Shown here one piece after another: positions 37,808 to 47,999 of a stretch of DNA of 64,000 nt. The number at the start of each line of letters is the position of its first letter. The first letter of the stretch is position 1. A program made the translations under genes and the position numbers. This DNA comes from Gnetum montanum (lineage: Eukaryota > Streptophyta > Gnetopsida > Gnetales > Gnetaceae). Where the stretch lies: NCBI GenBank assembly GCA_015680685.1, contig MNCI01038314.1, positions 26,955 to 90,954 on the forward strand, read 5' to 3'. The notes beneath the pieces were generated by a model, which saw only the letters and a list, made by a program, of their open reading frames with translations, ran no database searches and had not been told where the DNA came from.

Positions 37808-38449
37808 GCTCCTACATATTCCAAACTCCACACTAGTAACTAGTATTCACAATGTCAACAATGAAGTCTTACCTTAGTTGTAAGAGTTTTAGTTTGGTAA
37901 CCCTAGGTCACATTGCTCCTACATATTCCAAACTCCACACTAGTAACTAGTATTCACAATGTCAACAATGAAGTCTTACCTTAGTTGTAAGAGTTTTAGT
38001 TTGGTAACCCTAGGTCACATTGCTCCTACATATTCCAAACTCCACACTAGTAACTAGTATTCACAATGTCAACAATGAAGTCTTACCTTAGTTGTAAGAG
38101 TTTTAGTTTGGTAACCCTAGGTCACATTGCTCCTACATATTCCAAACTCCACACTAGTAACTAGTATTCACAATGTCAACAATGAAGTCTTACCTTAGTT
38201 GTAAGAGTTTTAGTTTGGTAACCCTAGGTCACATTGCTCCTACATATTCCAAACTCCACACTAGTAACTAGTATTCACAATGTCAACAATGAAGTCTTAC
38301 CTTAGTTGTAAGAGTTTTAGTTTGGTAACCCTAGGTCACATTGCTCCTACATATTCCAAACTCCACACTAGTAACTAGTATTCACAATGTCAACAATGAA
38401 GTCTTACCTTAGTTGTAAGAGTTTTAGTTTGGTAACCCTAGGTCACACG
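37808..38449. repeat. Minisatellite: six copies of a 107-bp unit
   Basis: The unit starts GCTCCTACATATTCCAAACT at 37808, 37915, 38022, 38129, 38236 and 38343, an exact 107-base period. By eye the six copies look identical. Each holds the palindrome-like ACTAGTAACTAGT and a tRNA A-box-like stretch (CTTACCTTAGTTGTAAG). A B-box-like GTTCAATTTT follows the last copy. Arm B has a single copy at about 60919-61025. Confidence 0.97.
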
Positions 38450-39611
38450 TTCAATTTTAGTAAGTAGAACTAAGTTAGAAATGAAAAAAAAAAAAATCTA
38501 CATAGAATTTTGAAGCTAGTTCAAGAGATTAAGGGGTAGGTAAGTAAAAAGTTTGAGTTTTAATTTCATAACCATCAATGAAACTCGAACAATTTTTTTC
38601 AAGTACCATTTGGGTTTTTATTCATTTCTAAATGATTTTTATTCATTTCTAAATGAGTGTTTTAAACATTTTGATAAAATATGTTAAGTTTTGTAAACTT
38701 CAATGAAACTTGATTTTTTTTTTTTGGTTTTATTCATTCCTAGATGAGAATGCAATGGCATTCTTAACAAGGTTACAAAATTAATGCATACCTTCTTTTA
38801 ACATTTGGCAAATCTTTTGTGAGAGGATAAGTAAAAGCAAAATTGAGAGCAAATACATGACACTTAATTTAAGTTATTGATAAGTATTTGTAACTATGAC
38901 CCAAAACTAAATTTTAAAAATTACTTTAAAATTAATTTTTCTTATTTTTTACTTAGTAACTTGAAAATTTTGAGTTGGAATTTAGCTTTTAAAAATAAAA
39001 AATTTATAACAATGATCCAAAATCAAATTAAAAGAATTACTTCTGCATGTGATTTTCTGATTTTGTAATTCTTAGCCTGAAATACTAGAGTTCTTTTAAA
39101 GAAAGAAAAGTCTATTGCAACACCCTTATATCTGAGTTAAAATTTAGCTTTTAAAAACGTGTAGAAGTAGTGGAAGTGTCCCGTGAGACAATGCTGACCA
39201 AAAAGTGACAGAAGATAACAGATTTTTCCAAAATTCGTGAACAGAATGGATACTCGCTAAAAAGTTTTTGCAGGGAAGGGGTAAACACCAAAGTAATAAA
39301 TTTCTCCAGACAGATACCATACCAACATCAAATTTCAAAGTTATAAATTTCAGATACAATAGTGTACCAGCATCAAAACAAAGCTTTTCAGGTCGAGAGC
39401 ACCGATAAACTACTCGGGCTCTACCAGCATTAAATTTGAACTTAAACTAGCCGACTTCAATAAAAAGCGGAACCTTGTTAGAAGATTGACGGGAGAAAAC
39501 ACAAACGGCATAAGGCACAATCATATATGGAAGAACAGAGAGGGAGAGGGAGCACACGATCATATAAAGACAAACACAACTACTAGCAAGACCAACGGCA
39601 AACATCTGAAA
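38450..39611. other. Arm A next to the polyketide synthase 3' end
   Basis: It is AT-rich with no gene of its own. The bases at 38568-38572 (ATAAC) are the uninterrupted equivalent of the GTTAT target site used by the LTR element in arm B. The last part probably supplies the 3' untranslated region of the gene on the minus strand. Confidence 0.6.
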
Positions 39612-39629
39612 GCTACGACGAATTCAATT

Positions 39630-42600
39630 TTAGGTGCAGATGTGGCCATTGCCATTGGCATTGGAATCAGAATCAGAATCAGAAGAAGGACAGAGAGGCA
39701 TGGATTGCAGAACGACAGTCTCGACGGTGAGTCCGGGGCCGAAGCCGAAGAGGACGCCGAGATCGAGACCCTCGCCGGTGGTGAGAGCTCCGTCGGCAGC
39801 CGAGGATTTGCGCATTCGATCCAAAATGAAGAGCACGCAGGCACTGGATATGTTGCCGTAGTCGCGGAGAACGTCGCGGGTGGCTTTCAGTTTGGAGGGC
39901 AGCAGCCCCAGCTTGGCCTCCACCTGATCCAGAATCGCCGGACCGCCCGGATGCGCGATCCAGAACAGACTGTTCCAGTCCTCCACGCCGAACTGCGAGA
40001 ACGCCTCCCTCAGAGCCTTCTCGATGTTCTTGGAAATGATCCCCGGCACGTCCTTTAGCAAATGGAAAGTCAGCCCCACCTGCAGGGAAACAAAAAGAAA
40101 AAAAGAAAAATACAAGGGAAAAGATTTGCAGTGCAACAATCCATCATCAGTACAGTTTTGGAACTTCTTGCAAGGAAATTTTGCAGTGCAAGAGTCAGCA
40201 AGTGGAACGTCAGGCCCACCTGCACTGCAATAATTCATTATCCAGAGAGCAATGCAGAGCCAAAAGCATGTAAAAGAATTTCTGAAACTGCCTTGCTGAA
40301 AAGACACAAAAGCTTGGACGTTTTATCCTAACCAGGTGTTATCTTTTTGGACAAGAGTTTTGACTTGAAAAATCCAGTCATACAGTGGAAAAAACCGTAT
40401 CAAAATAAAAAACTCTACTAAATATATATCTATTATTTGATTCAGAAAAAACCTCAAATTGAGCTGAACTATCGCAAATAATAATTCTTTGAAAATGTTG
40501 ATCTCTTATCCCAAAATACTGCAAAAAGTTACTCTCTCGGCTCAAAGTCATGACAATGCAAGACACAGAAAACCGTTACAATGACGTGACAAAAGAGGAT
40601 GATAGTTTTTAGTTTCAGGCAACAAATGAACCAGATTTAATTAAGACAATTGGATTCTATAGTTTTTAATTTAGGCAAGCAACAAACAGACAAGATTCAC
40701 AAACAAACAAACAAGATTGAATTCGATGAACAAACAAACAAGTTTTAACCTGGTGACTGTTTTGATTGGATGATTGTTTTTATTTCAGGCAACAAACAAA
40801 TAAGACTTAACTGGACGACTGTTATAATTTTAGGCAACAAACAAACAAACAAGATTTAATTCTATGAACAAACAAACAAGTTTTAACCTCAGGCAACAAA
40901 CAAACAAGATTTGACTGGACGACTGTTATAATTTTAGGCAACAAACAAACAAGATTGAACTGGAAGATTGTTTTAATTTCAGGCAACAAGCAAACAAACA
41001 CACAAGATTTCATTGGATAATGGGAGAACTGGATGGTGAGCGACGGACCTGCTTGAGATGGCCGTCGATGGCGCCGTGGGAATCGGGGAGGATGGTCTGG
41101 GCGGCCCAGAGCATCTCGAAGGCGGGGCGCTCCCCGCGTTGGGGGACGGGATCGGCGCCGACAATGACGGCAGCGGCCCCGTCCCCGAAGAGGGCCTGTC
41201 CGACCATGTTGTCCAGGTGCGTCTCGGACGGTCCGCGGAAGGTGATGGCCGTGATCTCGGAGCACACGGCAAGCACCCGGGCACCGCGGTTATTCTCGGC
41301 CAAATCCTTGGCCAACCTGAGCACCGTACCTCCTGCAAAACATCCCTGCTGATACAACATCACCCGTTTCACGCCTGGCCTCAGCCCCAGCAATCTGGCC
41401 AACTGATAATCGCCTCCCGGCATATCCACACCGCTGGTTGTGCAGAGTATGAGGTGGGTTATGCCCGATTTGGGCTGCCCCCACTCTTTTATGGCTTTGG
41501 CCGCTGCCTCCTTCCCCAGCCTTGGCACCTCCGCCACCACAATGTCCTGCCTCTCGTCCAACGACTGCCCCATGTACTCGCACATGCTCGGATGCTCCGC
41601 CAGTATCTCCTCCGTCAGGTGCATGTATCTCTTCTTTATCTGTGACTTGTCACCTGCATGCCCAAACGTGATGCTGCATCAGGATTCTGAGAGGGAAATC
41701 AGGAAAGAATCCCAGGAACGGAACGGACAGTATCGTTGGAGCAATCTGTGATACACATCTGAAAAGAATTAGTGGAATCTCCGGTTTCAGTGTTGTACAA
41801 TGTTTGATAGTGTTGGAGGAATCTGTGATACACAAATTGTTTGATAGTGTTGTAAAATGTTGGGTCTCCGGTTTCAGTGTTTGCAGATCCGAGTGGTTTG
41901 AGATTGCTCTGGACGGATTCGGCAGGGCTTGCGCCAGATTTCTCCGCGGTCAAACTTGCTTGGCTTTATCGCGGCCGACCCAGTGGACCTGACAGAATTA
42001 CAGTGCCGTACCTGATAGCAGGCTGAAACTAAGCACAGATTACAGCTTTGATTCTAACGGTGACCTGACAGAATTACAGTGCCGTACCTGATAGCTGGCT
42101 GAAACTAAGCACAGGTTACAGCTTTGATTCTAATGTTGAATCTTGAATCATGGATTAAGAAAATGGCTTTCATCCTAATGTTGAATCTTGAATCATGGAT
42201 TAAGAAAATTTCCGCTGTTCAATAGATACGAATGCCCATGCACCGTTCGTTAGTGTTAAATGTTGCATCGAGGATTGGGCCTGACAAGCTGGAATCATGG
42301 TAAAGGAAATCGTAAAGCTGCTATGGTCCAATAAATCTTGTCAGTAAACGGCGGGGAATGTTCAGTTTGATAAGGTTACATATGTACATGTTCCCTCGTT
42401 CCTGTGGTTCTCGTTTTTCAGAAAAAAAAAATATATGGGAATTGCCGGTTTCCACGTAAAATATGGAACATTTTCCCTCCCAAATGGATTCGCACACTCT
42501 CCAGGACCTCTGAGAGTCTAGCATATTCCACGGCGATGCTGGGGGCAGAAGTTAATACACGTCTAACTGTTACTTCCTACCGACTAGCATTTAGTGGCGA

Positions 42601-43850
42601 TGGAGGTGAGTTAGAGGGCACAATTACTTGCTGACCATCAAAGTATTCATTGCCAATGCTATGAAGCGACGGCCGGTCGGGTCACACGAGATGACAGAAC
42701 TGCGAAACTCTGCAAAAAGCTTTACATGTCAGCGTGCGCCCTACACGTGAAATAATAATTGCACGCCAAAAACTACACCAAACATTAATAGGGATTCAGC
42801 TACACTTTTGAATAACAATTTGCACAGTAGAAGTCGATTTTCCACGACATTTGGACATGATCACACCTCTGCCAGGTTTAAGTTATAATAATAAGAGTGG
42901 GGTTTCCAAATAAGTTCACAGTAGGTCTGACGTCATGATAGCGGTAATCGCTACTGTGATACTCGCATCGCAAGAACTGAAGCCAAAGCCAAAACATTGC
43001 GAGTGATAGATTGTTTACAGTAAATTGAATTAGTAAACATAAGGAGATCGGCAACGCTTGAAAGAGTGCTTAGCAGCTTAGTGGATCTCCTAGAACTTCT
43101 GCACTGGAGGTCACTGAGACTTAAAAAGTCTCCCGGAACGATGAAATAAATGCTGATCCTATCAATGCGGGGGACCGACAAAAACTTACCTTTTTTGGAG
43201 GGGATTGATAGATGAGCAAAAGAGTAACTTTGGAGTAAAGATGATAGATGAGTGATGTAAAGGGTCATCCCTGGAAAGTTCAATCCTCATTCTGCGCAGG
43301 CAGGCAATGTCCTGCAAACCAGAAAACTCAACTCTTTTTTGGAGGGGATTGATAGATGAGCAAAAGTTTAACTTCAAAAATTCATAGATAAGTGATGGAA
43401 AGGCTCATCACCAGAAAGTTCAATCCTCATTCTGCCAGGGCAATGTTCTGCGGGGTATTAGTGACAAAAAGGGTCGAGCAAAAGCCTATTCTTTTTTCAG
43501 CAAATACAATCGACTTTAACCCAGGTCTTATAACTTAGGAAACAAGTGGTAAGAAGAATACTGAAAGTGAATGTATTGTACATAATCTACAGTTACAAGT
43601 TGGCAGCAGTTAAGTTGGCAGGCAGGCAGGTATACTTACACATTTTCTGGAACTTCTGCTTGAGCTCGGTCATGTGCTCGCTGCGTGTAACACGGAAATA
43701 ATAGTCAGGATATGTGCTCTGGTCGACCTCGTTGGGAGGCACGGCGGTGCCTATTGCCAGGACGCAGGCCACCCCATCAGATCTCTGCTCTTTGTGAAAA
43801 GCTTTTGCATCCACTCTTTTTGCTGCTCCTGCTACTCCTTTTTCTGCCAT
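39630..43850 (-). CDS. CHS: Chalcone synthase-like type III polyketide synthase, 3 exons, 421 aa
   Basis: Minus-strand exons are 43640-43850, 41049-41653 and 39630-40079, with GT-AG introns that keep frame. Intron 1 splits the Cys71 codon, the hallmark intron position of plant CHS genes. Intron 2 lies between Gln272 and Val273. The catalytic triad is Cys175, His315 ([10 protein letters not shown]) and Asn348 (GNISSACV), equivalent to alfalfa Cys164, His303 and Asn336. Gatekeepers Phe226 and Phe277 and the residues matching Thr132, Met137, Thr197 and Gly256 are kept, as is the GFGPG loop (384-388). These fit condensation of p-coumaroyl-CoA with three malonyl-CoA in the cytosol. Stilbene synthase or another starter preference cannot be excluded. 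It is longer than the usual 390-395 residues because of an N-terminal extension of about 10 residues and a C-terminal tail of about 20 rich in Ser, Asp and Asn. Confidence 0.94.
40080..41048 (-). other. CHS intron 2 with degenerate tandem repeat
   Basis: The intron is phase 0, with donor GTCCGT and acceptor CTGCAG. From about 40611 to 41010 it is built of diverged units carrying AGGCAACAAACAAACAAG followed by ATT(G/T)AA and a linker of about 20 bases. The rest is unremarkable. Confidence 0.85.
41654..43639 (-). other. CHS intron 1, 2 kb, with three tandem duplications
   Basis: A 76-bp unit (GACCTGACAGAATTACAGTG) is duplicated at 41986 and 42062. A 45-bp period (TAATGTTGAATCTTGAATCA) follows at 42131 and 42176. 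A block with GGAGGGGATTGATAGATGAG recurs near 43196 and 43340. No transposon or coding sequence is evident. Confidence 0.85.
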
Positions 43851-43964
43851 GTTTGTTTGTGACCTTAGCTTTGCTGTCGGATTACAGCTTCTCTACACAG
43901 AAGACAGCAACCACAGCACCGGATCTTAATGTCTAAACCTCCAACAGCGAACTCTAACTTCCCT

Positions 43965-44250
43965 CTTTCTCTCTCTCTCTGCTTCATCCGGTGGATGTGT
44001 TTGGCCTTCTTAAATATAGACCGTTGGAAGAGTTTGGTGTAGCCACGGTCTCGAATGAGAATGGTGAAACGCTACTGTCCAAATTCAATTCATTTACTTT
44101 AAAATGATAAAGACAGGAAAGGTGTTTGTAAAAGGAGCTGCAGTGGAGGGAAGATGTGGAAGAGACGCAGCTGGAACCATCTCTACGCGTCTCATGCAAA
44201 TGCAACCTACAACTACCCACAACGTTTTGACATGGATCTTTTACGTTATT
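43965..44250 (-). promoter_or_regulatory. Putative CHS core promoter
   Basis: On the minus strand a TATA-like TATATTTA lies at 44011-44018, about 160 bases before the ATG. A GA-rich tract (43967-43980) would fall near the start of the leader. Farther upstream are ACCTAC and ACTACC elements (44205-44217), resembling the MYB-binding H-box/AC elements of phenylpropanoid promoters, and two ACGT cores (44222, 44243). Function is inferred from position only. Confidence 0.45.
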
Positions 44251-45600
44251 TTATGTCGCTGCATTTAATACGACCTTCTTTCTACTATGATTCTTCCTCC
44301 TAATACGGTCTCTCACGGGTTGCGCACATAGTATTAGGCTGTTACGGTGTATTGCAAATTTAAGCAGAAAAGAATCGCATAATATTGTGGATGGTGAATA
44401 TGTTTTATGACTTTTATCTTGTGCTAATGCTTCGTCATAAATGTGACATTTTTCGTTCTATTTCATATGTACTTAGTTGTTGCTCTTGAAAAATTTCCGG
44501 TTGTTCCTTGATGCCCCTTGCACATGTTCAGCTCATATATGAGCTGACATCTATCCTATATGAACTCTGGGATATGAACTCTGATGCAGTAGTTACATGA
44601 CTGTAATGCACATGGCGAATTCACATGAGTTTCGTGCTGTGACACAGAGCTTTTTCAAATCACAAAATTTAAAAAATTTAAAGAAGTTGAAAAGAAAAGG
44701 TTTCAATCGCGAGATCTCAGCATGAACAATGGTGAGTAATGGTTAGTAAACTTGTACTTGTACCATGAGTTATTTGGTGAACTCCGAATTTTTGTAAGAT
44801 GAACTTACCTACCATACAAGCTCACCTGGTAATTGAGACTCTCCATGTGTAGGGGCATGCGAAGAAAAGCTCAGAATCTCTCTGATATTCTTCTTTAATT
44901 CTTTTAAAGCTTCGGTGGCTTCATTTCAAAAATCCATGATGCGGGTCCAGCAGTCTCTTGTAGGAGTTAAAACTGTTATTATCATAAATAAATGGGTGGT
45001 GCGGCTGGTGGTAGTTGCCCATGATTATGATCATTCCACGTTTGTCGTTGTACCGTCTCGTGAAACCGATCAATGCTGGAACGCTGGGCAGTGAAGGAGT
45101 TACATGATAAGTCATAGATGAATTAGATGGCAAGTGCTTCTGAGTTTCAGTCATTTTCTTCCGTGGATGTCCATGCGGTTGGTTGTTTGAAAATTCATGT
45201 TGGTTTGTCCAGTAGCAGATATATTTTTGAATCGTCGTGGTAAACTAGTGATATACGTTTGTCATAGCTGACACCATACTCTGCTCACCTGTATTTTCAT
45301 TTTTACTTGGTCCTTGAAGTGACACGTTTCTTAATCTCACTTGTTGAATTAAATCTGCGTGACTTGCATGGTACTTGCAAGATAAAACATAAAAATCAAG
45401 CCTTGGCTCTCACTTAACCACACACTTTCACCAACACAAGTGAAGCCAAGAAGACAACGATCACATTTGTAATGTAGATCACTATCTTTGCTATTGGCAT
45501 TTGGGGAATCAAAGTCCATGGAGTTTGACTTGATCACTAGTCAACGCCTACACTCATGTGGATGCCTATACTTTGGACTTCACCTTCATCTTGCACCAAA
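44251..45600. other. CHS upstream region, then degenerate LTR-like end
   Basis: No gene is seen. From about 45340 to 45600 the order of motifs (GAAGACAACGATCAC, then GGAGTTTGACTTGATCAC, then CACTCATGTGGAT) is reminiscent of the last 250 bases of the window's LTR family, but strongly diverged. It may be the 5' LTR remnant of the old gag-protease element that follows. Confidence 0.35.
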
Positions 45601-45603
45601 ATG

Positions 45604-46406
45604 AGCAATTGTGGTAAAGGGACATGGAAGGCAACATCATGTTACCTCTCGATCAATCTGTTCCTATAATGCTATTGAACAATCTTATCAAGCTAGGCAT
45701 TGCAGGATTCAATGCAAAGTACGAAATGCTAGATCATGCTTATCAGAATTATCATCCCATAGAAGCATAGAAAAAGAAAGATCGACAAATGGAAGCCTGA
45801 CATGAGGCCTCAAAAGGCAAACAAGATCCTACCCACTTGTTCATGCAGACACACAAAGAAGGCGAGGACTTCTTTTTGGGGACCTCTCAATACATTGATT
45901 CTCCTCCTCTTTCTGACAAGGAGACCCTTAACTGGTGTCTGTAGTCCACTATTGACAACCTTGGTTCTAGGAGAAATGGGCCCCAAGATCAGGGGGCCTC
46001 GACAGGGGGTAAACAAGGTAGGAACAATGATAAGCACCAAGAACAAGACAAACATGGTCATTAGGGTAGGAACCAAAGAAGGGGGAGTAGTAGGCACCGC
46101 TATGATGCTAGTTCTCCTTCCTTTTCAACTTCTTTATCCTCATCGTCTTCCTCCTTCAACTTCGATCAAAGTTGCAGAGGTAATAACAATCATGATGGAG
46201 GTGAACAGTGGGAAGGGATAATTGCAGATCCCACTGAAATGATAGAGACCATGGGCATGAGAAGCAGGAAGATGATCATCATAGAGAAAAGAGGGACAAT
46301 AGGACTTGTCACAGGCATCATGGCCATGATAGAGGCCATCAAGACCACTATGACTATGATGAGTCTCTGTTGGCAACCAAGAACATGTTGAACATTGTAG
46401 AGGCTG
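45604..46406 (+). pseudogene. gag N-terminal part of old LTR element (D), first half
   Basis: A frame with few stops runs into the left target site (GGCTG, 46402-46406) of the inserted element and resumes at 50559. It is Asn-, Gln-, Arg- and His-rich (for example a HRHHGHDRGHQDH-like run), with low-complexity Ser stretches, as in plant gag spacers. Frameshifts are present. Identification rests mainly on its continuity with the gag core at 50620-51530. Confidence 0.5.
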
Positions 46407-47231
46407 TGATGAGTGGCGAGGTACCCCTACGCTCAACCATACGAAACAAGCGTAGCACGCGCGATTCGGTTGAACTTCGTAGACGAACTAGTTGTGGCAC
46501 CTAGACAGTTATCCTTAGGTCGCAGTTCGCTGTCTTTCCACTTGGACCAGTATTATATTTGTCACGCATGGTTTAGTCCAAATGAGGTGTATGATATGTT
46601 CCTAATTCTAATGCTACTCCTGAAGGCAGTGGAATGTAAGATTAACTAATCTAAGCTAGGAGGAAAAGGGTAAGAGAATCTAATCTAGCCTAAGTGCGAC
46701 GAGCAACCGATTCCTTGATCAACCGTACACATCTTGGACCTCATGCACGACTACCACTGGGATTACCAAGCGTAGCTCCTAGGTACGCCACTGGATTACC
46801 AAGTAGTCACACAAAGACGCTTGTAATCAAGTCGTACTCACTTCGCATTACTAAGAGAGAAAGCAATAAATAATATTAAAATAAATAAACAAAGTGACTG
46901 CTGCAATGATAAAGTAATCTTGATCTTTATTGCCGGTCATGTGCGTGTCCAAGTACGTCACACTTGAATAAAGAATGTCGTACAATTACATTCACCACAC
47001 TACGGGCAGACACGGGAAAAATAAACTATCTCTGGAGTGGCTAAACTGCTAGAGCTTCGCTACTTCTAACTCCTAATTAATAATTGGAAAAGCCGCCTCT
47101 TATTTATAGAAATTGCGGTGCACTGCGATATCGCGTACGCGATATCACATACACGATATCGTGGCTGCTGATACAACAGGGCTGTGATATCACGATTGCA
47201 ATATCACAGCTAGCAAATTCATGACTCATCA
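46407..47231 (-). mobile_element. 3' LTR of element C
   Basis: It is 825 bp. On the minus strand it starts TGATGAGTCATG, has several GATATC motifs at 47120-47215 including a perfect 20-base palindrome at 47127-47146, then a TATA box (CTATAAATAAG near 47096-47106), and ends CTCATCA. It is preceded by the polypurine-like TGGGGGTA. Confidence 0.92.
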
Positions 47232-47412
47232 TACCCCCACAACTGAATGAAAACTCGTCCTTGAGTTAAAGTAAGAACAAGTGCCATTGATTACACAGTG
47301 GATAGGTATGGGATTATTGACTGACTAGAATGGATTCATGCCATAGTGTGGAGTCAGCACAAAATTAAGACATAACACAAAAGAAAATCTTATGATTACA
47401 GAATGGTGGAAC

Positions 47413-47997
47413 TCATGTAGTTCCTGGTGACGATGGCTCCTCCATAGGTGTCTTTCCCTTTTTTTGCACTCCAGGTCTTAGGATTTGATGGTGTTGAAGT
47501 ATGACCTGGAGTTTCTCCTCTTGTAAGGCCTTGAGTGCCTTGGCGCGCATGTAAGTTTGCACTTGTGCCATAGAGGCATCCCAGTTAGCCTTCTCTTTTT
47601 CTTCCGCCACCCTTTTATTCTCTGTCAACAGTTTATTAAGTTGCTCGGTTCTGAAAGTGTCCAACTGGTTCTGAGCAACCTTTGGCCCTGTATTTGGAAG
47701 GTTTAATACTTCCAAAATGGCTTGAACAGATAAGTCAATAGTCACACCACAATTGTCAACCATGATGCCTTCTTCTTTATTGTGTCAAAATTGGTACATT
47801 TCCCCTAAGTACCGGCACCACTTTCAGAGAAAATATCTCCTGCTTCTGCCTACCCGGACCGTACTGTAGGAGGATCTTCTTGATGAACGCTGAATGATTG
47901 TTCCTCCTGTTCTACATGTTGTCCAGTAGGATCTTGTTTTCCACCTCTCTGAGATCATTTGATCACACCTTGAGCAGGACCTTCCTGTTGTCCNATT
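47413..47997 (-). pseudogene. ORFX copy in element C, N-terminal half rearranged
   Basis: The frame 47413-47763 is open and aligns with the C-terminal half of the ORFX at 59014: VTIDLSVQAILEVLNLPNTG, then a Lys/Glu-rich probable coiled coil (LNKLLTENKRVAEEKEKANW) and a Pro-rich end. Upstream, the N-terminal Gly/Gln/Arg-rich part is present but joined after a deletion. It is cut near 47998 at the ambiguous base N (47994), so part of the truncation may be an assembly artefact. Confidence 0.6.
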
Positions 47998-47999
47998 TA

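Larger units (their letters stand above)
34651..39611 (+). repeat. Inverted duplication, arm A (4.96 kb)
   Basis: The whole stretch reappears as the reverse complement at 53089-64000, once the LTR element at 54164-60800 is removed. Sampled blocks look about 90-95% identical. The inner border is sharp at 39611, right after CATCTGAAA, and lies 18 bp beyond the stop codon of the polyketide synthase gene. The outer border is unknown because arm B is cut by the window end. No terminal repeats or transposase identify the arm as a known transposon class. Confidence 0.92.

Noticed and set aside
37808-38449. CRISPR-like regular array
   Set aside because: The units are contiguous 107-base direct repeats with no variable spacers, in a plant nuclear context; this is a minisatellite.
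39486-40058. 190-codon plus-strand frame at the CHS 3' end
   Set aside because: It is antisense to exon 3 and partly in arm A; there is no homology, and the low-complexity residues mirror the CHS tail repeats.
41020-41645. Long plus-strand open frames of 110-195 codons opposite the CHS exon 2
   Set aside because: They are GC-rich shadows of the coding strand; the minus strand has the catalytic motifs and correct splice sites.
47994-47994. Ambiguous base N as a sign of a scaffold gap
   Set aside because: It is a single N in otherwise continuous LTR-element sequence. It may mark a local assembly join, so only the adjoining ORFX truncation is treated with caution.
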